In this document: positions 1 to 6,426 of the stretch, piece by piece
Layout of the letters: every line of letters begins with the position of its first letter
Position numbering within the stretch: the first letter of the stretch is position 1
NCBI GenBank assembly: GCA_964502735.1
Contig: CAZCYD010000089.1
Span: 1 to 8,101 of the forward strand
Direction of reading: 5' to 3'
Length of the DNA: 8,101 nt
Source: JACKAN01 sp964502735
GTDB lineage: Bacteria; Bdellovibrionota; Bdellovibrionia; Bdellovibrionales; UBA1609
Made by a program: the position numbers and the translations under genes
The notes under the pieces: model-generated
Seen by the model: only the letters and a program-made list of their open reading frames with translations
Told to the model about the DNA's origin: nothing
Database searches by the model: none

Positions 1-1
1 C

Positions 2-193
2 CCCGACCAATTAAATCTCACGAACCCACGACCACCTCACTTGCCTAAATACCTAATTTTACAGGACTTTAAATTTGGTTCGTTTGCCATTTCACCTGAT
101 GGTGCAGATGGCGTATCGAACCATCTTAAGTATTCTTCCAAAATTGAGACAGAATACACCGACAGTATTTACTGTCATCTCAGGCATTTGTGA
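2..193 (+). CDS. possible C-terminal end of an unidentified protein (partial at the left edge)
   Basis: This frame is open from the window edge to a TGA at 191-193, giving 63 residues with no start inside the window. The translation includes the stretch ISPDGADGVSNHLKYSS and ends in CHLRHL. I do not recognise a family, domain or membrane segment. The composition is soluble-protein-like and GC (about 41% over 1-180 by hand count) is a little above that of the operon. Against a real gene: a 63-codon open frame is not rare by chance when six frames are considered, and the same bases form three inverted repeats. If real, it would be an upstream gene on the same strand ending 65 bases before marR. 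Confidence 0.3.
   Translation, partial: PDQLNLTNPRPPHLPKYLILQDFKFGSFAISPDGADGVSNHLKYSSKIETEYTDSIYCHLRHL
77..122. repeat. imperfect nested inverted repeat
   Basis: GGTTCG (77-82) pairs with CGAACC (117-122), GCCAT (86-90) pairs with ATGGC (108-112), and CACC (93-96) pairs with GGTG (101-104) around a TGAT loop. This gives 15 base pairs in three blocks separated by small internal loops. It is the first of three inverted repeats in 100 bases. It could be an RNA hairpin, a cruciform or a recombination-site-like structure, or it could be chance within a coding frame. Confidence 0.45.
130..157. repeat. 7-bp inverted repeat with 14-base loop
   Basis: GTATTCT (130-136) is the exact reverse complement of AGAATAC (151-157). 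It lies between the nested repeat at 77-122 and the palindrome at 161-176. No run of T follows, so it does not look like an intrinsic terminator. Confidence 0.4.
161..176. repeat. near-perfect palindrome GACAGTATTTACTGTC, possible operator
   Basis: Seven-base arms GACAGTA and TACTGTC flank a TT centre. The form suits a dimeric transcription factor. It is about 80 bases upstream of the proposed marR transcription start, so it could be an upstream regulatory site. It also fits a short RNA hairpin, but it lacks the T run of a terminator. Confidence 0.45.
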
Positions 194-222
194 TGTTTTT
201 AAAAATTTAACCTGGTAAACAG

Positions 223-250
223 TTGCGCAAATGCAAGTGTTGTATATACT
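223..250 (+). promoter_or_regulatory. candidate sigma70-type promoter of the marR operon
   Basis: TATACT at 245-250 matches five of six bases of the -10 consensus. TTGCGC at 223-228 shares the leading TTG of the -35 box, with a 16-base spacer. Transcription would start near 256-258, immediately before the ATG at 259, making the marR message leaderless or nearly so. This fits the absence of any Shine-Dalgarno before that ATG. The -35 match is weak (three of six). Confidence 0.45.
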
Positions 251-259
251 CATATATCA
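241..259. promoter_or_regulatory. candidate MarR operator overlapping the -10 box and start codon
   Basis: TATAT (243-247) and ATATA (252-256) form an inverted repeat around ACTC, extended imperfectly by TG at 241 and CA at 258-259. A second exact palindrome, TTGCGCAA, covers the -35 region at 223-230. MarR-family dimers typically bind such quasi-palindromes over their own promoters, so binding at either site would block RNA polymerase. The assignment is inferred from position and symmetry only. Confidence 0.35.
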
Positions 260-678
260 TGAGTAACAAAATAATAAATTCACCAATTGAACGTACCACC
301 AGAAAACTATTTAGTATGGTTATTGAACGCCTGGCCGTTGTCATTAGCAAAGAGAGCTTAAGCTTCTCTCAGGTCGCCGCTCTTCACATTATAGATCGAG
401 AGGGGTTCATTAACATTAATGACATTTCAAACAAACTCAATCTCTCAGTGTCTGCGACTAGCAGGATGATTGATGAACTTGTTAAAAAAGAATTTGTTGA
501 AAGAAAAGAAGATCCAAAAAATCGAAGAGTTAAAATTTTATCGCTTTCGCCAAATGGTGAAAACTTTATGAACAACCTCAGTATCGAAAGAGTGAAAATA
601 ATAAGGCAATCAGCCAATTTGATAGCAGAAAAAGTAAAATTAAAAATAATCAAAAACAGCAAAGGGGAAAAAAAATGA
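259..678 (+). CDS. MarR-family winged-helix transcriptional regulator
   Basis: A 139-residue protein, the usual size for a MarR repressor. An N-terminal dimerisation helix is followed by the winged helix-turn-helix. The recognition region reads roughly DISNKLNLSVSATSRMIDEL (residues 55-74), followed by the wing with DPKNRRVKILSLSPNG, the classic MarR D-x-R-R signature, and a C-terminal dimerisation helix. I chose ATG 259 because the in-frame TTG at 223 would add a cysteine-rich 12-residue extension that does not fit the family and would lie inside the promoter. The protein has no cysteine, so thiol-oxidation sensing of the OhrR type is unlikely and a small-molecule ligand is more plausible. 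Its TGA overlaps the next gene's ATG (ATGA, 675-678), so the two are translationally coupled. As first gene of an efflux operon it is probably an autorepressor controlling the whole unit. Confidence 0.9.
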   Translation: MSNKIINSPIERTTRKLFSMVIERLAVVISKESLSFSQVAALHIIDREGFININDISNKLNLSVSATSRMIDELVKKEFVERKEDPKNRRVKILSLSPNGENFMNNLSIERVKIIRQSANLIAEKVKLKIIKNSKGEKK

Positions 679-1106
679 AAACTATTATAATTACATCACT
701 AATTTTGATGGCAAATGTGGCGAGCGCACAAAGCCATGATCATCATCAGAATCATTCTAAAAAAAGTAATAACCATATAGATATTAAAAACCAGTTTACT
801 CCTACTAATGATCTTAAAGTTCGAATGGAAAAAGTTTTAAGTCTGATGAAGGAATTAAAACTAAAGAAAGATGATGTAAATAGCATTAAAGAATACGGGG
901 ATAAACTCACTCACACTGTGAATGATATTTTCAAGACTTGCAAACTTGATCCTGAAGCAGATGAGGCCATTCACCCTTCTTTGGGATCAATCCTTGAAGG
1001 AGCAGAAGATTTTAAGAATGGTAAATACGAAAGTGGACACAAAAAAATTCACGAGGCTCTTTTAGATTATGAGAAATTATTTAAGCATGAAGGATGGAAA
1101 CACTAA
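675..1106 (+). CDS. exported histidine-rich small protein, DnrO-like
   Basis: A 143-residue protein with a clear Sec signal peptide: MK, a hydrophobic core, then ANVASA with likely cleavage after Ala18. The mature N terminus is histidine-rich (His21, 23, 24, 27 and 34), suggesting metal binding. The rest is helical and charged. It carries the pattern KTCKLDPEADEAIH (residues 87-100, one Cys at 89) and ends in FKHEGWKH. I recall the combination CKLDP-A--A-H plus a terminal F-H-GW from small periplasmic proteins annotated in some proteobacteria as DnrO, named from a denitrification/NO locus. That family match is from memory. The biochemical function is unknown; periplasmic metal or haem handling is a guess. 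The ribosome-binding site is AAGGGG at 662-667, seven bases before the ATG. The start overlaps the marR stop. Confidence 0.75.
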   Translation: MKTIIITSLILMANVASAQSHDHHQNHSKKSNNHIDIKNQFTPTNDLKVRMEKVLSLMKELKLKKDDVNSIKEYGDKLTHTVNDIFKTCKLDPEADEAIHPSLGSILEGAEDFKNGKYESGHKKIHEALLDYEKLFKHEGWKH

Positions 1107-1158
1107 AAAAATAATTTATAAAGTTATTCCCTCAGACTGGATAAAATGAAAGGAAAGT

Positions 1159-1581
1159 ATGGAAACTCAATTGGATGGAAAGAAAAACATTGTGATTGGT
1201 CTCTTTTCGATGGCGGCGTTCATGCTGTATGGCTTTTTATTAATATATTTAAGAGACTTTGCACCCGATGCCGCGGAATGGGCCGCTGCTTATGGCAGTG
1301 GTAAGCATTTTGAAGCAAGATTAGCTCATGTCCATGGTAATCTTTTTGCTTTTCTAAATATTGTTATTGGTTATCTACTTTTCAAGCTCGACATTAGTTC
1401 AACTCAAAGAAAGATTGTGTCTTGGCTGGGGGTTTTGGGCCTACTAATGCCGATTGGCATCCTGCTAGAACTACTTTTGTCTGCACCTCCAATTTTTGTA
1501 CTTATTGGAGCAGTTTGTATGACGGCTAGTGTTTTTTTGTTGGGCTATTTTTTAATCAAATCCAAAAAGGTTGTGATTTGA
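1159..1581 (+). CDS. four-helix inner-membrane protein with HxH motif
   Basis: A 140-residue protein with four predicted membrane segments at about 11-31, 58-77, 86-108 and 111-133. Between the first two is a roughly 25-residue polar loop (APDAAEWAAAYGSGKHFEAR). At the mouth of helix 2 is LAHVHGN, with His57 and His59. Paired histidines at a helix end recall small haem- or copper-binding membrane proteins, but I cannot assign a family and there is no full haem-copper oxidase signature. A good Shine-Dalgarno (AAAGGAAAG, 1149-1157) precedes ATG 1159. It lies 52 bases after the exported His-rich protein and 39 bases before the pump gene, so it is mid-operon. A function supporting the pump or redox/NO chemistry is inferred from context only. 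Confidence 0.75.
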   Translation: METQLDGKKNIVIGLFSMAAFMLYGFLLIYLRDFAPDAAEWAAAYGSGKHFEARLAHVHGNLFAFLNIVIGYLLFKLDISSTQRKIVSWLGVLGLLMPIGILLELLLSAPPIFVLIGAVCMTASVFLLGYFLIKSKKVVI

Positions 1582-1584
1582 ACG

Positions 1585-1624
1585 CTGTTCGCTCGAAGCA
1601 GTTATGAAAAAGGTAATTAAATGA
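1585..1624 (+). other. small hairpin and six-codon minicistron before the pump gene
   Basis: CTGTTCG (1585-1591) pairs with CGAAGCAG (1594-1601), with one bulged C and a tiny loop. From ATG 1604 a frame reads MKKVIK and stops at TGA 1622-1624, overlapping the pump's ATG 1621 as ATGA. It may be a coupling leader or the leftover start of a lost gene. It may also be chance, because its bases contain the pump's own Shine-Dalgarno (AAAGG, 1609-1613). Confidence 0.25.
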
Positions 1625-4600
1625 AAAATATAACCCTCTATTTTATAAAAAGACCAATATTGGTAAACTTTATTTTGGCGCTCAATTTTATTATTGGTGG
1701 TTATTTCATTTATAAAGTTCCAAAAGAAGCCTTCCCCGGCGTCTCAATGAATCAGATTGTTATTGTGACTAAGTACCCTGGAGCATCAGCCAAAGATGTT
1801 GAATTGAATGTCACTGCAAAGCTTGAAGAGAAGATCGCAGAAATTGGAAATATCAAAGAATATCGTTCAAGCTCCATTGAAAGCGTATCGAGGGTCACAA
1901 TCTTTGCAGACGATAATCTCAATGAGCTACAATTCAAAGATCTTTTATTAGATGTGCAAACAGAAGTTGATAAAATTGATGATTTTCCATCAGATATTGA
2001 GGGACAACCAATTATTACAAGTGTCACCACTGAAGATCGCCCAATTATGGAGATCGCCTTTACTGGCGATTATCAGCACTTAAAAAATATCTTACATGAA
2101 ATAGAAAATGATCTTCGTAAAATTTCAGGTGTTTCAAGCGTAACTATGGTTGGTCTTCCAGATGAAGAAATTAACATCGAAGTGGACGCCAATAAAGCTC
2201 AGGAGAAAGAAATTGATCTTAATTCGATTTACTTTGCGATCAACACCAGAAATCAAGTCGGCACAGGTGGAACACTTGAATCTTTTTTATCTCAAAAAAA
2301 GATAGTTTCATTTAATAAATACGATAAAGCAGAAGATGTTTTGAAGACAGTGATAAGAATGTCTCCTGATGGCCAAGGAGTTTACTTAAGCGACGTCGCC
2401 GAATTAAAATACCGACCGAAAGATGAAAAGCTTATTGTTCGTAATAATGGAAGCCGTGGGGCTACAATTCTAGTGGCCATCAGAAGTGGCGTGGACCAGT
2501 TGAAAGTATCTGATCAGATTAAAGAGTATTTAACAAAAGTAGAACTCCCAGATGGTGTAACTTATAAGCTAAATAATGACGTATCTGATAATGCGAGAAG
2601 TAAGTTCTCTCTTCTCAAGAATAATGGCCTTATCGGATTTGTTCTTGTTCTTATCCTGCTCTTTTACTTCCTTGGTGGTAAACCTGCCTTCTGGACAGCG
2701 TTTGGTATACCCTTTTCCATTTTTGGAAGCATGATTATGTTTGTACCTATGGGCATGACCCTAAACTCAGTTTCAATGGGTGCATTTGTAATCGTTCTTG
2801 GGATGATTGTTGATGATGCTATGGTGATAAGCGAACGCTTCGATGTCAATATCGAAGATGGACAATCACCAGAGGAAGCAGCCAGTAATGCCGTGGGAAG
2901 ACTATGGAAACCTGTGCTGGCATCATCTTTGACAACAATAGTAGCTTTTTTACCATTATTAGCTTTAGGTGGCTTACCAGGGAAATTTATTTGGCAGATG
3001 CCTACAGTCGTTATGATGGCGTTGTTTGTTTCACTCATTGACTGCTATTTATTATTACCGGCCCATCTTGCTCATGGGGCAAATAAAAGCGGGCAATATC
3101 AAAAAAGCAAATTTATCGTTTTTGGGGAGAATTTATATGAAAAATTACTCCGCAAGTTGATTGATCACCGTTATTTTGTAACGCTTGGATTCCTAGGAAT
3201 TCTTGTTTTTAGTGTCTTTATCGGTGCAACGAAAGTAAGAAAAGATTCTTTTCCACAAGAGGCCTCTGAAGGATTCACAATTAGAGCAACCCTTAAAAAA
3301 GGATATGCTCCCGAAAAAGTTGAAGAAATAATCAGTGAATTAGAAAAGAGTATTCAAAATCTAAAAAAGAATGAACTTGTAGGCTACACCACTAGAATTG
3401 GTACACATAGTTTAAGTTCTCTCACAAATTTGGGAACCGAGGAGAACTTAGTTGCTTTCATGGTTTATTTAACTCCCTACAGTGATAGAAATAGAACAGC
3501 TCAAGATATTGTAGATGATATTCACGAAAAACATTACGGATATTATACTGAAAAAGGATACGATTTAGAATTTGACCTGATGAGGATCGGTCCCCCTCTT
3601 GGCGAGCCATTTGAAATAATCATTTCTTCAAATAACAATGAGAATCGGGCGAACTCCTCATTAAAAGTGGCCAATTTCTTAAAGTCTATTGATGGTCTCT
3701 CTGATGTAAAAGACGATCAAATTGAAGGAAAAGACGAGATTAATCTTAGGCTGAATTATAAAAAAGTTGCTCAAGCAGGTTTAACACCGGCAGAGATTAT
3801 CAGGACTTTAAGAATTGCTTTTGATGGTCAGGTTGTCACAGATTATTCGTCAATCAATGAAACTTATGATTTTCGACTAAGATTGAACAAAAAAGCGAGA
3901 GGAGATTTTGATTTTGTTTCCAATCTTCCGATAGCAAATAAGCGTGGTCAGCTTATTAAATTAAACACGATGATTGAATATGAAGAAAGACCATCTTTTG
4001 CAGAGATTAAGCATTTTAACGGTCAGCGATCAACATCTATTACGGGAAATATAAATACCGAAAAGATTACAGCGGTTGAAATGCTCAAGAAATTTAACGA
4101 AAATTTTGTCAAAGATAAAAATGTTAAATACACAATTAGTGGACGTCCAGTAGAAGAAGAAAAAATATTTGCTGGTTTAAAAATTGCTGCGGTACTGGCG
4201 GTTATCGGAATATATTTTATCCTAAGTTTAATGTTTGATTCTTATGCAAAACCTTTTTTAATATTAACAGTAATTCCTTTTGGAGTTGTAGGAATATTTC
4301 TATCCTTTTTTGCGCATGGATTACCCATTTCGATGTTTGCAGGAATCGGTCTAATTGGTCTTTCTGGTATCGTTGTTAATGATTCTGTTGTTCTTGTAGA
4401 TCATTTAAGTCAACGACTAAAAGAAAATGGTAAATTCTCTATAGATGTACTTATACAGGGAGCCAAAGAGAGGCTCCGTCCAATCTCATTAACTACAGTA
4501 AGTACGATTCTTGCGGTAGCTCCAACTGGTTATGCTATTGGAGGCTATGATCCGCTATTATCTCCTTTGTCATTGGCAATATTATATGGACTATTGTTTG

Positions 4601-6147
4601 GAACTACAGTTGTTCTTATTTTTATGCCAAATATGTACGCAATTGGTAATGATCTAGGAAACTTTATGAAAAAGGTCAAAGGTAACAAAAAGGTAAAACA
4701 TTTATCAGTTTTATTAATCCCACTCATAATTGGTTTACACACAAAAGAAGCTAGGGCCGAAGAAAGAATAAACATTAAAAGAATTGTAGAACTTGTTAAA
4801 GATACCAATGAATTTAAAATTCAAAATGAGTCTGTGAGTCAGTCTGAATTTGGTATTGATGCTGTTGATGGATTCCTCGATTCAAAACTGACTTCAAAGC
4901 TTTTTAAGTATTCCTCTGTTAACTATCCAAACCCACCGATCTCTCTTGATTCTGAAAGAGAAGGATACGGACTTAGTTTTGACTACGAAAAAATGACTTC
5001 ATTTGGAATTAAACTTGGTTTGGGGGTTGGATTTGAGGATAAAAAGCTTGGAACAATTCCGGACAATAATCAATTTAGCCTTGATGCAATGGATACTGTT
5101 TATAAAGCAACTATCGCTGCTCCACTTTGGAGAAACTTTGGCAGTAAGGAATATCACTTAAACAGAAGTGCTGCCGTTGCCAAAAAGAATGGCCAAACTA
5201 TTCAAAGTAAATCTTTAAAGGACAAACTAATTATCGAAGCTGTCACTAATTATTGGTCGATAGTTAAGTTAGAAGAAGAGCGAGAAATTGCTCAAAATTC
5301 ACTGACACGTTTTAAAGAACTACATAAATTGAACATAACAAAAATAAAATCTGGAATCATAAGTAAATCGGAGTTCTTGACTTCTGAAGTTGAAATTACT
5401 AGTCGAGAGAAAATTTTAAAAGATTTAGAATCTAGGATAAGAATTGAGAAATTAACTCTAGAAAGTGTTTTAGAACTGAAGTCTTCTGTTGTGATCGAGC
5501 ATGACAAAATGAATGCTTCTAGTTCAATTCTAAACAGTCAAAGTAATTCTGCTCTAAATTTAGTAGAGTCAGGTCTTACATTTAAACAAATGCAAAGTAA
5601 TAGTGAACTTTTTGATGAGTTGCTTTCAATTGAGAACGAAAAAACAAAATCAAACGTTGATTTTTTTGTATCTTTAAAGAGTTTTGGACGTGGTGATGAT
5701 TTGAGCAACTCAATTAGTGAAAACACTCAAGATAAATACGAGGTGTTTGCTGGTGTAACTTGGGATTTTGACTTAGGAACTAAGAAAAATGATTCAGCCA
5801 TGGCAGCAGCGATGAGTCAAAAAAGGCAAGCAGACTATAAGAGAGATAAGACTAAGCTTCAACTTATAAAGGGTGTAGAGACTCTGAAAGAGAAAGTAAA
5901 ATCCAATAAAGAACAGATTGTATTTCTCGAAAAGATGAAAGAGCAGCAATTCAGCATTTTAAAAGCTGAAAAGAAAAGGTTTGAAAATGGCAGAATCACA
6001 ACATTAGACTTTGTAAAGCTACAAGAGGCTTTTGATCGAAGCTTATTGCAAGTTATTGCTCTTAATTATTTAAATGAAATAACCATACTTAATCTATATT
6101 TTACTGTTGGTAAGACGGATGAATATTTAAAGACATACATGGAGTAA
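1621..6147 (+). CDS. RND efflux permease fused to a TolC-like outer-membrane factor
   Basis: A 1508-residue fusion. Residues 1 to about 1015 are a complete RND permease (AcrB is 1049). TM1 is near 11-31 and the first porter half is about 35-330, with the YPGAS-KDVE signature at 52-61. TM2-6 span about 336-481, TM7 519-536, the second porter half 540-855, and TM8-12 about 856-1010. TM4 has VDDA with Asp398 and Asp399, the proton-relay pair of HAE1-type (multidrug) pumps; metal pumps usually have VDGA. In TM10 the AcrB Lys940 position appears to be Asn920 (VVNDSVVLVD). After TM12 comes a Lys-rich stretch (1016-1026), a hydrophobic segment (1028-1039) and ARA-EE at 1044-1048. A TolC/OEP domain follows, with two long helical repeats (about 1203-1290 and 1416-1500) and the OEP-like FENGRITTLDFVKLQEA near 1453-1469. 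Substrate is unknown. It should drive proton-coupled export across both membranes, but no adaptor (HlyD/MFP) gene is present. Bacteroidetes have CzcA-TolC fusions of similar size. AAAGG lies seven bases before ATG 1621. Confidence 0.92.
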   Translation: MKNITLYFIKRPILVNFILALNFIIGGYFIYKVPKEAFPGVSMNQIVIVTKYPGASAKDVELNVTAKLEEKIAEIGNIKEYRSSSIESVSRVTIFADDNLNELQFKDLLLDVQTEVDKIDDFPSDIEGQPIITSVTTEDRPIMEIAFTGDYQHLKNILHEIENDLRKISGVSSVTMVGLPDEEINIEVDANKAQEKEIDLNSIYFAINTRNQVGTGGTLESFLSQKKIVSFNKYDKAEDVLKTVIRMSPDGQGVYLSDVAELKYRPKDEKLIVRNNGSRGATILVAIRSGVDQLKVSDQIKEYLTKVELPDGVTYKLNNDVSDNARSKFSLLKNNGLIGFVLVLILLFYFLGGKPAFWTAFGIPFSIFGSMIMFVPMGMTLNSVSMGAFVIVLGMIVDDAMVISERFDVNIEDGQSPEEAASNAVGRLWKPVLASSLTTIVAFLPLLALGGLPGKFIWQMPTVVMMALFVSLIDCYLLLPAHLAHGANKSGQYQKSKFIVFGENLYEKLLRKLIDHRYFVTLGFLGILVFSVFIGATKVRKDSFPQEASEGFTIRATLKKGYAPEKVEEIISELEKSIQNLKKNELVGYTTRIGTHSLSSLTNLGTEENLVAFMVYLTPYSDRNRTAQDIVDDIHEKHYGYYTEKGYDLEFDLMRIGPPLGEPFEIIISSNNNENRANSSLKVANFLKSIDGLSDVKDDQIEGKDEINLRLNYKKVAQAGLTPAEIIRTLRIAFDGQVVTDYSSINETYDFRLRLNKKARGDFDFVSNLPIANKRGQLIKLNTMIEYEERPSFAEIKHFNGQRSTSITGNINTEKITAVEMLKKFNENFVKDKNVKYTISGRPVEEEKIFAGLKIAAVLAVIGIYFILSLMFDSYAKPFLILTVIPFGVVGIFLSFFAHGLPISMFAGIGLIGLSGIVVNDSVVLVDHLSQRLKENGKFSIDVLIQGAKERLRPISLTTVSTILAVAPTGYAIGGYDPLLSPLSLAILYGLLFGTTVVLIFMPNMYAIGNDLGNFMKKVKGNKKVKHLSVLLIPLIIGLHTKEARAEERINIKRIVELVKDTNEFKIQNESVSQSEFGIDAVDGFLDSKLTSKLFKYSSVNYPNPPISLDSEREGYGLSFDYEKMTSFGIKLGLGVGFEDKKLGTIPDNNQFSLDAMDTVYKATIAAPLWRNFGSKEYHLNRSAAVAKKNGQTIQSKSLKDKLIIEAVTNYWSIVKLEEEREIAQNSLTRFKELHKLNITKIKSGIISKSEFLTSEVEITSREKILKDLESRIRIEKLTLESVLELKSSVVIEHDKMNASSSILNSQSNSALNLVESGLTFKQMQSNSELFDELLSIENEKTKSNVDFFVSLKSFGRGDDLSNSISENTQDKYEVFAGVTWDFDLGTKKNDSAMAAAMSQKRQADYKRDKTKLQLIKGVETLKEKVKSNKEQIVFLEKMKEQQFSILKAEKKRFENGRITTLDFVKLQEAFDRSLLQVIALNYLNEITILNLYFTVGKTDEYLKTYME
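4656..4668 (+). promoter_or_regulatory. internal ribosome-binding site and ATG at the pump/channel junction
   Basis: AGGAA at 4656-4660 is followed by five bases and an in-frame ATG at 4666-4668 (codon 1016 of the fusion). The strength and spacing are as good as the other start sites in the operon. It lies exactly where a stand-alone outer-membrane factor would begin, just before a Sec signal peptide. It is either a live secondary start or a fossil of the two-gene ancestor. Confidence 0.5.
4666..6147 (+). other. TolC-like outer-membrane factor moiety, possibly also an independent protein
   Basis: Read from the internal ATG this is 493 residues, normal for a TolC-family precursor. Residues 1-31 form a textbook signal peptide: MKKVKGNKKVKH as a basic n-region, LSVLLIPLIIGL as the hydrophobic core, and KEARA as a signal-peptidase I site before EERI. 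About 462 residues remain as the mature channel subunit, with two OEP repeats forming alpha-helical barrel segments and beta segments between. In the full fusion the same hydrophobic segment would act as a thirteenth membrane crossing that places the channel domain in the periplasm. Cleavage there would free it. Which form exists cannot be decided from sequence. Confidence 0.45.
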
Positions 6148-6150
6148 AAA

Positions 6151-6426
6151 ATGAAAGAATTACCAGAAAATGTAAATGTATATAAACGCACTCCTGATTT
6201 TAATCAAGAAACCATCCCTACTGGATTATTGAAGGCCCACACAACGAAAGAAGGAACTTGGGGAAAAATTTGCGTCACCAAAGGGAAATTACTATATACA
6301 ATTGAGACAGGGCAACAGGAGTCAATTGAACTAACGCCCGAGAAATTTGGAGTTGTGGAGCCACAAGTCCCACATCATGTTGAAGCTTTAGGAAAAGTTG
6401 AGTTTCATGTGGAGTTTTTAAAATGA
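6151..6426 (+). CDS. DUF1971 small cupin (YeaR / TehB N-domain type)
   Basis: A 91-residue single-domain protein covering the whole DUF1971 fold. It has YKRTPDF at 11-17 and the PTGLLKAHTTKEGTWGKI block at 23-40 (His30, Trp37). It then has VVEPQVPHHVEALG at 68-81 (His75, His76, Glu79) and ends in FHVEFLK. DUF1971 is a beta-barrel cupin-like domain found alone in E. coli YeaR, which is induced by nitrate, nitrite and NO, and fused to the tellurite methyltransferase TehB. The exact reaction is not established; the histidines could hold a metal. GGAG at 6141-6144, inside the pump gene's last codons, is the Shine-Dalgarno, and only three bases separate the two genes. Its stop overlaps the next ATG, so it is tightly coupled on both sides. 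The family call is firm; the role in this operon is inferred. Confidence 0.85.
   Translation: MKELPENVNVYKRTPDFNQETIPTGLLKAHTTKEGTWGKICVTKGKLLYTIETGQQESIELTPEKFGVVEPQVPHHVEALGKVEFHVEFLK

Noticed and set aside
77..122. Nested hairpin as an integron attC site.
   Set aside because: The RYYYAAC/GTTRRRY core sites of attC are not present at the ends and no integron integrase is nearby.
161..205. Palindrome 161-176 plus the T run at 196-200 as an intrinsic terminator.
   Set aside because: About 20 bases separate the stem from the T run; a terminator needs them adjacent.
223..258. TTG 223 as the start of the MarR gene.
   Set aside because: It adds a cysteine-rich 12-residue leader foreign to the family, lies in the promoter and has no ribosome-binding site; ATG 259 fits the family length.
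1752..5726. Several minus-strand open frames of 60-125 codons inside the pump gene (for example 2664-3038).
   Set aside because: They are antisense to a strongly supported RND/TolC coding frame, have no family resemblance, and are typical mirror frames.
1621..6147. Pump as a CusA/CzcA-type heavy-metal exporter.
   Set aside because: TM4 reads VDDA rather than the VDGA usual in metal pumps, so the substrate is left open despite the His-rich neighbour.
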